Positions 34,016-44,768 of a DNA stretch of 64,000 bases are shown in pieces. Each line of letters begins with the position of its first letter. Positions within the stretch are counted from its first letter, which is position 1. Under the pieces are notes generated by a model, which was not told where the DNA came from, did not search any database, and saw nothing but the letters and a program-made list of their open reading frames with translations. Source of the stretch: Strigamia acuminata (lineage: Eukaryota; Arthropoda; Chilopoda; Geophilomorpha; Linotaeniidae); contig OX442314.1 in assembly GCA_949358305.1 (NCBI GenBank), positions 21,445,060 through 21,509,059 of the forward strand, in the 5' to 3' direction. The position numbers and the translations under genes were made by a program.

Positions 34016-34936
34016 ATGGGTTTAGTTACAATCTTAACTGCTTGTTTTGGATTCATAAGTTTAATTTCAATTCCTACTTATTATAAGTATAAAGGTTCAA
34101 ATTCTGTATCATTGTGAGTGGATAACATTAATAAACCTTAAGACTTACAACTATCAGTAGCACACACAATTAAGGCAAATTTTCATCAGCTTCCAGAAAA
34201 TATTTTGGGATACTGAAGAAGAGTGGAACATAAAGGACTGGTTTTCGACCATGTTTACACTTTCTTCCTTCGCTAACTCTCCGAGCCAGGAAGTGGTTCG
34301 TCTGTGGGGATGGACTTTAAAGTTGCCACCATGTTGGGATACTGGTAACCATTTCTAACGATCTATTTTTCAAATGTTTGCTTTACTCATTCACTTTCAG
34401 TAGCTACGTTCATGATAATGATGTGGTTGTACAGTTACTTACTTAATGTTTGGTGTGCTGACTTGTGGAATGACTTAATGGAGTTTCCAAGATTTGTAAA
34501 AAAAAAAAAATAATAATAACACATTCCAAATATATCAAAATGTACATTTTGCAGAGAAATGCTATCAATTCCCTGATTCTTTTGCTCGTTATAGCCCCAG
34601 CCGCTGGATTTAGTGTAAATATGAAATGATATAAACAAAAATAATCCTTAATCGTTGTAAAAATGCCATAACTTCCATTGAAAGGCTTCTCAAAGTAGCG
34701 AGTCAAAATTAACCGATTCAAAGGCGAATTTGGATAAATTATATATGGATTCAACACGAGAGCAAGTAGATGACAAAACACAAGTATAATCTCATTTAAC
34801 GTATGTAATTTTCTGTTAATAATCAAAATATTGATTTCAGGATTCAGACACGGAGGACAACAGACTACTGAAGTACGAGGAAACCGTAGCAGCAATGTTA
34901 GAGCAAATAAACCTGGAAGATGACGGATCGGATTGA
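34016..34936 (+). CDS. Multi-pass membrane protein, 200 residues, unrecognised
   Basis: Exons 34016-34113, 34190-34344, 34401-34495, 34555-34614, 34685-34783 and 34841-34936 join in frame (phases 2, 1, 0, 0, 0). Hydrophobic segments lie at the N-terminus (LVTILTACFGFISLISIPTY), in exon 3 (ATFMIMMWLYSYLL) and in exon 4 (AINSLILLLVIAPAAGF). Between them is a Trp-rich region (KIFWDTEEEWNIKDWF, LWGWTLKLPPCW). The C-terminal 65 residues are hydrophilic and acidic, ending YEETVAAMLEQINLEDDGSD. Exon phases and lack of stops make it convincingly coding. I cannot assign a family. An aataaa signal is at about 34978. It is divergent from NUP37 and could share its promoter. Confidence 0.82.
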
Positions 34937-35654
34937 CTTTATTACTTGGAATGAGATTGCTTAAAATTGTTCAGAAAAATAAAATAAAATATTATTTTCT
35001 TTGAAAGAAAGAAATTATCTCATTTTAAAATTAAAATTTATTACATTGATTTCTGTCATAGACAGAAAACGGGCAAATAAACACACATATCTTACAATAA
35101 ATGCTATTTGTAATAGAATATTCAATATGAATTTCATTTACATAAAAATATAATTGTTTTTAAAAACCATCTAACTACATATATTCAAATAATCTGCATA
35201 TAAATTGCACACTATCACTCCATTCACATGGTTATAATTGCTCACTACACGTCTCAAATTTCTCCCCTTCCAAATACACTCGCCTATAATAGATATTAGA
35301 ACCATATAAATGTAGTATTATTATTAGATTTGAAAAGAAACTAACCCACAAAATGTGTTTATTAACAAGACTGTCGGCACGCAAAATAAAATTATACTTC
35401 AAATGCAATATTTGTATAATTACACAGGAAAAATATTGCAAAATAAAGCTATTAAATATATACTCTAGTTAAGTTTTAAATCATTAAAGATCTTGGAAAC
35501 TGTGTAAATTTTTTGCTTCAAATAAATAAATAAAAAATATACCAGCAAAGTGGGCTTGTTAATGTTATTAGATACGAGTAAATGCAATTATCTTAATTCA
35601 ACATTGTTCCCAATTTTGTGTGATAAAACAAATCTCAAATCTCTTCGTACGCAC
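34937..35654. other. Convergent intergenic stretch
   Basis: 3' ends of the 34016 gene (+) and TCP11L1 (-). AT-rich, with aataaa on both strands. Nothing coding is supported. Confidence 0.5.
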
Positions 35655-37829
35655 CTACTTCGATTCTAGCGAATCACTACCCTTACAATTTGATTTCTGA
35701 CTGGTTACCCGACTACCAGTGAGACCCGCGATAATGTCTACGTAGTAATCACCAAACACCGAACGATTGTGCGAAACCAATCGGAGAAATTGACCGGCCA
35801 GACGAGACAACTCTTGCTGCATGGTCGACAACCCCGGCGGAATTCGTATTGGACTTGCTGTCGAGCTCAAAACCTGACCGATGAACTCCAAGATTCGCAG
35901 CCCTATGCAAAACAAATAAAATAAATTTCTAAAAACATAAAAATATAATCAAACACACAAAACTTACTGACTAAACCTCGAATCCGAGCGTTAGGCAGCG
36001 CCAACTCTTCAATTTGTCCGGTTAAATTTTTCTGCGCACTTTCGTCGAGAGGCTTAAAACCATGTTTACCCAAACATTCGTTCACTTCTTTCACTACTTG
36101 AATAGCGACGCTGCTAGTAGTTTCATTCAAACTACGATCAAAAACAATTACACCAATAGAACCGCAGATAAAATTTGATAGAATTTACCTCGACAATTCC
36201 GCACTATTAAGCAAAACAGTGACGTGCTCTTTCAATTGTTCTTTGAACTGGGTCAGCCCGGAAATGGCTGGGCCAACGGAGCTGAATGTCACCAACAACA
36301 TCGAAGCAACGAGCGAAATATTCTGAACACGTTTGCGCAGATCCAAAAATCGGCTTTTATCCATCAATAAAGTCTACGAATAAATATTTAAATTTAAAAA
36401 TTAAAAATTACCAGAACAATTTAACAAAATTACCTCTGGAAAAACCCAATCATCGTTCCATTCCAGCAATGCACAATAAGCTTTCATTATCACATTATTT
36501 GTGGACAAAATCTTGTCCGTACTCGCGTCACTCGACATGGCTTGTTCCATGACATGTTTCACGGTAAGCTCATCGACAACTCTTTCAAACCAACATTTGG
36601 TGTATTGTAAACCATTCACTTGAGTACCGAGAAATTCGGCAAATTTCTCCTTTTCGTATTCGATCGAATGTTGTTGAATGTGCGGACGCAATTGCTGTAT
36701 CGTAAAATTTGCCATGTCCAATTTCATTATGTCCAACGTCTTAAGAATTTCCCTGCAAAACAAATCCATTTGATAAATCCAGCCGAAAAACCCCTCGTCC
36801 GTGCCTATGCCTACCTATACATGGCCACAACATTAGTAATGTCCACCAGTTCTCTTATCTTCTCATCCCGAATGGGTGCGCATAACTTCGCCATGACGGA
36901 AATGATATACTGCGCATAACGATTAAAATCCAAAGCGTCATTTTCGGCTTGATGACGAATTAAATCGACATCTAAAACTTCGTTAATTTGTTCCTTAATT
37001 TTTGTATGGTGAGGAAGCAAGAGACTCAAAAGACCCTATTTAAAGCGCGAATTAATAAGGATTCAAGTGATTCTCGTTGGCATCTACCTCCTTAATTTCA
37101 TTCAATAAAATCATAGCGTGTTGATAATTCGCGGGACTTTCGGTCAACTGTTCTTCAAAAGCATCCCAAAACGCTTTATGAACAGTTTCTTTGATCTGTC
37201 TTTCCAAGCTGTCTTCCGGTGGCTCCACTTTCTCCAGTTTAAAATCTTTATCAACCGCTATTTCGTGCGCGAGCGCCATATTGGTTACGCCGTTCGCAGC
37301 TTTCATGATTTGCTCCAATGAGACAAATCGAGGCGGCGAACCTGAACAAAAATTAAAAATATTTTAAATATGTCCCACAATTTATACCGTATTACCCCAC
37401 TTTGGAAGCCATGCCCTAAAATGCAAGTTTGCCATCTCTTATAAGTCGAATTCCTGCTGGAAAATTGGGGCTCGCGATTTTAGGATATGCCCTCCAAAGC
37501 GGGGTAATACGGCATAAATAATATTATTTCTTACAAGCTAAACCCGGCAACATGAAACCTTGCGGCGAACCATCAACACGTTGTCTTTTTTCAGAATCAG
37601 TTTTGCCATTTGCTAATTCTTCGTCGCTGCCACTTTCGCTGCTCAAGCATCGTCCGCGTGTCGACTCGTGTCCGTTGACGCCATTTTTCAAATCTTCTTC
37701 CTCGCTTCTGTCAGAAATCGGACTCTCGCAATCGGCGCCTTTACCGCCCTTAATTGCAACCGATTTCGATTTTTCCTTATCAATTTTGGCATCGCCTTCA
37801 AAATGCTTTCCATTTTCCTTTTCAGCCAT
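35655..37829 (-). CDS. TCP11L1: T-complex protein 11-like protein 1 (TCP11L1), seven coding exons
   Basis: Exons 37829-37535, 37341-37088, 37035-36815, 36752-36434, 36373-36189, 36131-35968 and 35902-35655 join in frame to about 561 residues. The N-terminus is charged and low-complexity (S/E/K/D-rich). The TCP11 domain follows with strongly conserved blocks: SPPRFVSLEQIMKAANGVTN, MALAHEIAVD, VHKAFWDAFEEQL, INEVLDVDLI, AKLCAPIRDEKI, ILKTLDIMKLDMANF, VEYE-like SIEYEKEKF, LLVTFSSVGPAISG and QQELSRLAGQFLRLVSHNR. These match vertebrate TCP11L1 in order. The family includes testis and signalling proteins, and biochemical roles are poorly known. An acceptor (cttacag/tt) directly precedes the ATG, so at least one upstream leader exon exists. 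Intron 1 carries a MITE. Confidence 0.95.
37386..37515. mobile_element. MITE with taccgtattacccc ends in TCP11L1 intron 1
   Basis: The left arm taccgtattaccccactttgg and the right arm (ccaaagcggggtaatacggc) are inverted complements with few mismatches, about 130 bp overall. The related words accgtattaccccgctttaa at 5287-5307 show a partial second copy in the last intron of the MAM gene. Confidence 0.85.
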
Positions 37830-39001
37830 AACTGTAAGAATTGATTTTATAATAATCAAGTAAACACATTTAATTGACATCCTGTTATTTAACTAAGCAG
37901 CAGGTTCAGAACAGAACACTGAACTTACTCATAAAAATTAAATTATTTTCTCTAGCATACATTTCCACGGTAAAACTTGATTTAGCAAAGGTTTTACCTT
38001 GAACAGCAATGTGTGCATTTGTTTTTTTTTATTTTAAATGTAGATACATTACCTATTTTGTCAAATATTCGACTCAAGTTGAATGGATGCCGTTGAGGAT
38101 TCAAATCTAAGATCAAAGACACAAAGAAGTCGTCAATCAACTGGATTAATGCGCCAGAAGAAAAGAAGAAGAAAAAAAAAACAAGTTCACCCACACTAAT
38201 TTGTAATTAGATAATACACCATGTATAATTTCCTGACCAGAAATGCGACTTCAATATAAATAACAGACACACGAACAAAAATGTCACTAAGAGATTTGTT
38301 TAACGCTTTAAGTACATAGCAACCAAAACAAAATTCTTAATTTAAAAAAAAATGTAACTAACACAAGGTCGAACGTGTATTTCCTTGCCTTTAAATTGAC
38401 CTTAAAATCAAGGTAAATTTCTCCCTTTTTCCAAGTTCGGTGCACGACGATTTTTCTTTTTTTTTTCTTTATGAATGACTTGCGCTTTTTGATAAGGTAA
38501 AATAAATTTAAAATAAGCCTAAAAATTCCATTACATGAAAAAATTCAAGTTTTACAAAATAAATTAATTTTGGCATCACGTTATAATAATAGAAATATGA
38601 ATGGCGACGCAGATGGTGCGTACAAGTGGTTTAAAGCATTCCACTGATGATTCAACATAAACATGATTGGCAAACTTTCAAATGATGCGAGTTAAATAAA
38701 CAAAATAAAAAGTTAATCTTATCTCGCAAACTATAAAATACACACACTATATTGTGACAACTGTATGATAGGTTCAAACAACTGTCATAAAACAAACATT
38801 TAATTACATTTCCCTGCTATTAATTCACCTTATTTCGTCCTGCTGCCAAATTCACCTCTGGGATGGGTTGTTTTTTGTCGGGTTAATATCCTAAATGAAA
38901 AGAAGTTTGACAAATCAATGAATAACTATAGAGATTAAAATGCAAAAAAAAGGGGGAAAAAATACCAATACCAAATAAAACGTCCTTTAAGTAAAAAAAA
39001 A
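37830..39001. other. 5' region of TCP11L1, possible leader exons
   Basis: No coding sequence is supported. Donor-like sites on the minus strand at about 37999 (gttcaag/gtaaaa) and 38053 (aaaatag/gtaatg) suggest untranslated leader exons of TCP11L1. Confidence 0.4.
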
Positions 39002-39793
39002 TTACTTTGAAGCTTGTTCGCCTTCAGCCCATTCACCGACCTTAAAAAATAATAAAATAATAAAAAATAAATAAATTAAAGGACAAAGTTGTGCTAGTTT
39101 TAAATTCAGTAAAAGTATTTTAAGTTTGGTTCATTAATTTTTATTATTTGTTGTTGTCTTAACCTGTTTGCCAACCCAAGTGTGAAATTCGACAAGTAGA
39201 GCGTAATTTTCTGTTGTTTTTTTTTTTAAAAAAAGTAAAAATTTAAAAAATTCATAACAAAAAATTAAATTTCTGTGATTTTTTTTTAATTTTTTCTCGA
39301 ATCGTCAACAAATTTCCAAAATTCTCGGTAAAGTATTGTAAACAAATCTGTTCCAAGTTAAAATCTGCCCGAAATTATGTAAGCCAAGTTTCTATTTATA
39401 ATTTTATATATACAAAACGTGCCCGTGAAAGAAAATTTCGCTTTAAATTTAGCCCACCACGACCACGATCGTCCGCACAAAGGAAACGAAAAATTTGTGG
39501 AATTTCGTTTGTTTGCTTTACAAATCATGTTTTGTTTTTTAACGCATTGTCAATGCAGGTGAATAATATAGTAACGTCCTTCGTGGTGTAAATGGGTAGA
39601 ATCTTACCGAGTTGAAGGCGGATGTCGTTGGAATTCTGTTAAAAAAGTCGTATCACTTTGTGATGGTGGTCCAAAAATGCGGACAAAAGGCAAAACACGG
39701 ATTAAAAATCCAAATGACGCTTTCCCCAGGCTTGCACGGGAAGTTGTGATCAGATGGTACCTCACGTGACCAAGTGTTGTTGTTTGACGTCAT
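39002..39793 (-). CDS. Four-exon micro-gene encoding about 48 residues
   Basis: Minus-strand exons 39793-39761, 39635-39608 (28 nt), 39210-39164 and 39040-39002 have GT-AG borders, compatible phases (0, 1, 0) and together encode 48 residues. The sequence starts MTSNNNTWSRE, continues NSNDIRLQLENYALLVEFHT and WVGKQVGEWAEGEQASK*. The C-terminal half is amphipathic and acidic with three Trp/Phe positions, unlike translated intron. Exon 4 has a good pyrimidine-rich acceptor. The ATG is embedded in TGACGTCA (a CRE palindrome) next to CACGTG, so this region could instead be promoter DNA with exon 1 mis-drawn. No family recognised. It lies between TCP11L1 and the SRP RNA array. Confidence 0.55.
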
Positions 39794-39794
39794 G
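39787..39794. promoter_or_regulatory. CRE-like palindrome
   Basis: Sequence TGACGTCA, the perfect consensus for CREB/ATF factors, with an E-box CACGTG about 20 bp away (39764-39769). It overlaps the proposed start codon of the micro-gene. A candidate promoter element for the micro-gene or the divergent region. Confidence 0.4.
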
Positions 39795-40102
39795 GAAATT
39801 AATGGCGCTTGTTGTCAAGGGAAGAAACACAAAGAAATCGAAATCTCGAAAATCACAAATAAAGAAAATATGAAATATTGCAACATTATATTCTTGACGG
39901 AATATGTAAATTTAAAAAAAAAAATTAATTTAATTTTAAGAATTTTAAAAATAGAAAACACAATTTTAGCTTTTAAAACCCATCACTAGATGGCGGTAGT
40001 TTCCAAAAAGAAATTTTCCAAAATAAAGAAAATCCGAGTGCAAAATGCTGGAAACAATCAGAAAAACTAAAAACAAACAACAATTCATGTTTCAAAAGCA
40101 AC

Positions 40103-40403
40103 AAAAAGGATGAGGTTCGATTATTTTGAATGGGCTACCGACCACCGCCTATTCACAGGCGCGATCCCACTACTGCACAATACGGGAGATTTTGGCTGCT
40201 ATGTCACCATCCTGGCCCGATTCACTCCTCCTTAGACAACCTGGAGATCCAAGACTCCTCTCGGACCCCCATGTTGATACCATGCTTAGTGTGGACACCC
40301 GCTCAACATAGGACAGTAGCCGACAGAACTCCCACTCTCAAACCGTCCGCTCACCCACACCTCCAAGTAGCTGGATTACAGGAGCGAGCCACCACTCCCA
40401 GAT
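40103..40403 (-). ncRNA. 7SL (SRP) RNA gene, copy 1
   Basis: The complement of this interval follows metazoan 7SL RNA end to end. The 5' Alu-domain part runs CTGGGAGTGGTGGCTCGCTC then CTGTAATCCAGCTACTTGG. The L1.2/helix 4-type element is GTGTCCACACTAAGC…ATGG. Helix 6/8 has AGGTTGTCTAAGGAGGAGTG, a GTGA tetraloop closed by ATG/CAT, and the invariant S-domain stretch CAGTAGTGGGATCGCGCCTG followed by TGAATAG. It ends in five Ts (pol III terminator) at 40103-40107. SRP RNA is the scaffold of the signal recognition particle that targets secretory proteins. This copy differs from copy 3 at canonical positions (CCACACTAAG versus CCGCACTAAG) and lacks a clear TATA box, so it may be a weak gene or pseudogene. 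Confidence 0.9.
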
Positions 40404-41022
40404 ACTAACATCGCGGCAAAACAGACCTCATATGCCGTATCCGGAAAGAAAGAGAAACAATATAGGAAAACATCAGGAAAAACAAGCCATTTGAGAAGAC
40501 TTTTAAATAAAACTGATTGAGAACTGTGTTTATTTGTGTTATTTGTCTCAAATAACAATTGTTGTGATTTTTGTTAAAAAATATTAAGTTGTGTTTTTAA
40601 TTCTGCTTTTTTTGTCTGTAGAAGAAATCAAGGAACGTGTTTTTTGATACGCATTTGAAATTAAAGTACAGTATAAATAATAAAGAGGAACGTTTTTATT
40701 CATCCACCTTCGTCACGTGATCCTTTGTTATTTGACATCATCTGAATAATGGTGCCTGCAATCAGGCAATAAATAAATCACAATTCGTAAGTAATTTTCT
40801 AATGCTGATGTGGAATTTCCCCAAATGATTTAATTTGATTTATCTCCGCATTTTATAAAATAAAAACAACAACAACAAAAATTAAGTTTTTAAAATTCGT
40901 CGCTAGACGGCGATGAATTTTAAAGTAAAAAATAAATTTGGAAATAGAGAAAATTCGTGCGAGATGCTGGAAAAAACATGAGGAAAAATATAAACAAGGT
41001 AAGTTACAACTTTAAAAATAAC

Positions 41023-41324
41023 AAAAAAGGATGAGGTTCGACTATATTGAATGGGCTACCAACCACTGCCTATTCACAGGCGCGATCCCACTACTGCACA
41101 GTACGGGAGATTTTGGCTGCTATGTCACCATCCTGGCCCGATTCACTCCTCCTTAGACAACCTGGAGATCCAAGACTCCTCTCGGACCCCCATGTTGATA
41201 CCATGCTTAGTGTGGACACCCGCTCAACATAGGACAGTAGCCGACAGAACTCCCACTCTCAAACCGTCCGCTCACCCACACCTCCAAGTAGCTGGATTAC
41301 AGGAGCGAGCCACCACTCCCAGAT
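41023..41324 (-). ncRNA. 7SL (SRP) RNA gene, copy 2 (chimeric)
   Basis: Same structure as copy 1, terminated by six Ts (41023-41028). Its 3' part (41023 to about 41101) carries the variants of copy 3 (aaccactgcc, cacagtacgg). From 41141 onward towards the RNA 5' end it carries the variants of copy 1 (attcactcc, ctcggaccc, gagcgagcc). It therefore looks like the product of unequal crossing-over between copies 1 and 3, with the breakpoint between 41101 and 41141. The upstream sequence is the same as for copy 1, with no TATA box at -25 to -30. Confidence 0.9.
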
Positions 41325-41943
41325 ACTAACATCGCGGCAAAACAGACCTCATATGCCGTATCCGGAAAGAAAGAGAAACAATATAGGAAAACATCAGGAA
41401 AAACAAGCCATTTGAGAAGACTTTTAAATAAAACTGATTGAGAACTGTGTTTATTTGTGTTATTTGTCTCAAATAACAATTGTTGTGATTTTTGTTAAAA
41501 AATATTAAGTTGTGTTTTTAATTCTGCTTTTTTTGTCTGTAGAAGAAATCAAGGAACGTGTTTTTTGATACGCATTTGAAATTAAAGTACAGTATAAATA
41601 ATAAAGAGGAACGTTTTTATTCATCCACCTTCGTCACGTGATCCTTTGTTATTTGACATCATCTGAATAATGGTGCCTGCAATCAGGCAATAAATAAATC
41701 ACAATTCGTAAGTAATTTTCTAATGCTGATGTGGAATTTCCCCAAATGATTTAATTTGATTTATCTCCGCATTTTATAAAATAAAAACAACAACAACAAA
41801 AATTAAGTTTTTAAAATTCGTCGCTAGACGGCGATGAATTTTAAAGTAAAAAATAAATTTGGAAATAGAGAAAATTCGTGCGAGATGCTGGAAAAAACAT
41901 GAGGAAAAATATAAACAAGGTAAGTTACAACTTTAAAAATAAC

Positions 41944-42245
41944 AAAAAAGGATGAGGTTCGACTATATTGAATGGGCTACCAACCACTGCCTATTCACAG
42001 GCGCGATCCCACTACTGCACAGTACGGGAGATTTTGGCTGCTATGTCACCATCCTGGCCCGGTTCACTCCTCCTTAGACAACCTGGAAATCCAAGACTCC
42101 TCCCGGATCACCATGTTGATACCGTGCTTAGTGCGGACGCCCGATCAACATAGGACGGTGGCCGACAGAACTCCCACTCTCAAGCCGTCCGCTCACCCAT
42201 GCTTCCAAGCAGCTGGATTACAGGAGTGCGCCACCACTCCCAGCC
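41944..42245 (-). ncRNA. 7SL (SRP) RNA gene, copy 3 (most canonical)
   Basis: About 300 nt, the usual animal 7SL length. On the minus strand it begins GGCTGGGAGTGGTGGCGCAC and contains TGTAATCCAGCTGCTTGG. It retains the canonical GTCCGCACTAAG loop, TCAACATGGTGATCC, GAGTGAACCGGGCCAGG, the GTGA-capped helix 8, and CAGTAGTGGGATCGCGCCTG with TGAATAG. It ends AATATAGTCGAACCTCATCC followed by TTTTTT. These positions correspond to the most conserved parts of human 7SL. A TATATATA box is 23-30 bp upstream of the inferred 5' end. This is the best candidate for the functional gene. The open frames on the + strand here are spurious. Confidence 0.95.
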
Positions 42246-42267
42246 AACAATCTATGCACAAAACTCC

Positions 42268-42275
42268 TATATATA
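42268..42275 (-). promoter_or_regulatory. TATA box of 7SL RNA copy 3
   Basis: TATATATA at -23 to -30 from the inferred RNA start (42245). External TATA-type elements upstream of 7SL genes are used with internal elements by RNA polymerase III. Not present upstream of copies 1 and 2. Confidence 0.65.
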
Positions 42276-42674
42276 CCTAATAATTTACATTGCTTTTCTT
42301 TTTTATTGAATATTAAAATTATTATGGGCGTAAATTGAGCAATGGATGGTCGAAAATCACTTTTTATTTTGTGTAATTAAAATAAAAAATTTTTTAAAAA
42401 AAATTTAAATTTTTGTTTGTTTGTAAAATTTTGAAATTGGACATACAAAAATAAAATTTTAAAAAGACGAGCAAAATCAATTCCTATTTCAGCTTAATTT
42501 TTAAAAATATCAAGGCCAAGATCGGTTTTACGTAAATTTTTAATTTTTTAATTGTAATAACCGTCATCAGGTGGCGGTACAGTAGAACATGGCTCCTGTT
42601 GATGTCTCCGTGCGAGGGATTTTCAAAGACTTATGATTCTTAACGTCTGTTTCTTCCCGATTTGTATTCTTACA
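42276..42674. other. Intergenic between 7SL copy 3 and DEPDC7
   Basis: AT-rich region. The block 42584-42672, just before the DEPDC7 start, contains a short upstream ATG frame (42590, stopping at the TGA about 45 nt later), a possible uORF in the DEPDC7 leader. Confidence 0.4.
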
Positions 42675-44768
42675 ATGAACGGTGAGTAATATTAGTAGAA
42701 AACGAAATGTTTGCACTTTTATTCTCCGTTGTACGATACATTTTAAAGCTTCTATTTTATGTGTCATGGCAGGTGCACAATTCCAAGGACAATTTGTATC
42801 ATGTTCTTGCGATGACTACCTGCACTAAAAATGCAATAATACCTACAGACAAAATATAAATCCGACTTAAATCGCAAACAACAAAATAAAAATAATAAAA
42901 AAAACAAAAAAATCATTCAAAATATTTTTCTTTTCTAATTAAAACAGATCCGTTCAAAGCAACTGCATTATGGACTGCCATTTTGAATTACCTCAACAGC
43001 AATCTTCTAACGAAGAAATACCGTCACCGATTAAGAAGCTACGAACAAAGTTTTACAGGCACCGAAGCCGTGGATGTGATCAGCAAATTTCTCACCGAAA
43101 ACGCGTCCACTTTACTCAACGACAAAAAAATCGACCGTCACAACGCGTTGAAAGTGTGCCAAGTTTTACTCAAGGAAAACGTATTCGAATCGTCGAACCA
43201 CACTCGAGACAGCGACAAAACATTCGAAGACAGTGCCACTAAATTCTACAGATTCTCCGCCACGCGTAAAACCGAAACAACCAGCCGTGCTTCGTCCAGT
43301 TTAAGACGCGCCTTGCAGCACGAAAGCGACGAAGTCAAATCCACTTTTTACGAATCAACACCGGAGATTATCGCCAACCCGTACGCGGAAAACGAGCAAC
43401 AGCAACATTTCACCAAGAGCAATCGCTCCTCAATACGTAAACTCAGACCGGGACCCGTTTTGAAACGTTTGACGAGTTTCTCGCACTTGGTCAGACCCAG
43501 AGAGGATTCCATGAGACGAATCTCTGAGGTTTCTACGGATAAACGTCACTTGGAGGTGGAATTGACTTCCGTTTGCCCGTTGAAGCGGAGCTGGAGCGTC
43601 GCAACGCTGTCAGCCAGCAGCGAGAGTTTGAGTAAAAGGAAACATCCGATGGATGACATGCGCGAGAGTCTTTTGAAGAAACTCGCGCTCGCTCGGCTTT
43701 TATCGCTCATCGAAGTTCCCTATCTCGAAGATTTATTGCCACTCGTTAACGATAAAAGTGATTTTTGCGATGTCGATGCTGGATCGGGACCTGCGCGTTC
43801 GTTTTTGTCCGAGATGACTGTTTACGATGATAAGTGGTTGTCGGCTGCTCAGAGTTGCGTCGATGTGCCTTTGGGTTCGTGTAGACCGGCTGTGAGTTGG
43901 TCGAAAAAGGAATGGAAAAAAGCCGCGTTTAAGTTGGTGGTTCGGCATTTGAATAAAAATAAAACGGCGCTGGTACCTGCAGCTTTCCAAGTGAGTTTTT
44001 GGAATAAAAACATGAAAATCGATGTAAAATTTGATATTTATTGTGTTTTTCGTCCATTTTCAGACGGTGTTTCTCCAGATTTATGCTCTTTTGAAGGAAA
44101 ATAAAATCGAAATTGCTTTGCAAGCTTTACAATTTGCATGTCTCATGTTACGCCACGATCAGCGAATCAAATTGCAACAAGTTTTGGTGTTCATGAATAG
44201 CGTTGAAGCGGATAATTCAGTTCAATTGAGTAAAACTGTATGTATTAAAAAAGACAATATGGCTTGTAATTTTTTAAAATTTATTTTGATTTTTGGTTTA
44301 TTTTGCTCAAGGTTTCCAATCAACATGTTGTTATGCGAGAACTTGGACCGTGTATTATGAATTTTGCATTGCTGGGACCGGAACAAGCGTTTATAACTAT
44401 TTATTTCATGTTTAAGCAATATAAAATACTTTTCAAAGTTCCTGATGATTTACTGTTAGAGGTGAAAAGAATTTCAAATTCAAATGATTCAGATACCGCT
44501 TCGGCAGGTAATTGGGATAATGTTGTGTTAATTTCTATTTATTTATTTATTTATTTATTCATTTTTTGCAGAATATTCAACATGTGAAAGAGTTTCGTTG
44601 GATGTTTACGAAAAGCAAAAAAATCAAACGACAGAAGCGTCTTTGCGAGGTTTACTCGAGATGAAGTTGAGGGATCATGTCGTGTCGAGTCGAGAGAAGT
44701 CCAAGTGGTTGCATAAATTCCAAAAATCTCATTTAGAAATTTATAATTCTTATTTGAAAAAGCAGTAA
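42675..44768 (+). CDS. DEPDC7: DEP domain-containing protein 7 (DEPDC7-like), five coding exons
   Basis: Exons 42675-42681 (only 7 nt), 42948-43990, 44064-44237, 44312-44507 and 44572-44768 join in frame to about 538 residues (human about 511). The DEP domain is at residues about 3-100: DPFKATALWTAILNYLNSNL, RRHRL-like YRHRLRSYEQSF, TGTEAVDVISKFL, VCQVLLKENVFES and KFYRFS. A variable S/R/K-rich linker follows, then the C-terminal alpha-helical region shared with DEPDC1/DEPDC7: LLSLIEVPYLEDLL, DKWLSAAQSC, EIALQALQFACLML and LFKVPDDLL. DEP domains mediate membrane/GPCR-linked targeting in signalling proteins. The tiny first coding exon (M-N, then a split Asp codon) is inferred from phase and is the least certain part. 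Confidence 0.92.

Larger units (their letters stand above)
40103..42245. repeat. 921-bp tandem repeat carrying 7SL RNA genes (two units plus a partial third)
   Basis: Sequence recurs with an exact offset of 921 bp: 40126, 41047 and 41968 are equivalent points. Unit 1 (about 40103-41023) and unit 2 (about 41023-41943) are nearly identical over hundreds of bases of non-coding spacer. The third unit is present only as the RNA gene (41944-42245), with different sequence beyond. Left of unit 1, diverged spacer sequence (39980-40100: ggcggtag, aaaatgctgga) hints at an older unit. Confidence 0.95.

Noticed and set aside
39774-39989. Plus-strand ORF starting MLLFDVMEING
   Set aside because: AT-rich frame with K/I/N bias and no homology or splice support. 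It overlaps antisense the proposed micro-gene start.
40126-42280. Repeated + strand ORFs of 61 and 92-102 residues in each 921-bp unit
   Set aside because: They lie antisense to 7SL RNA genes. Conservation of the RNA, not of a protein, explains the repeated frames.
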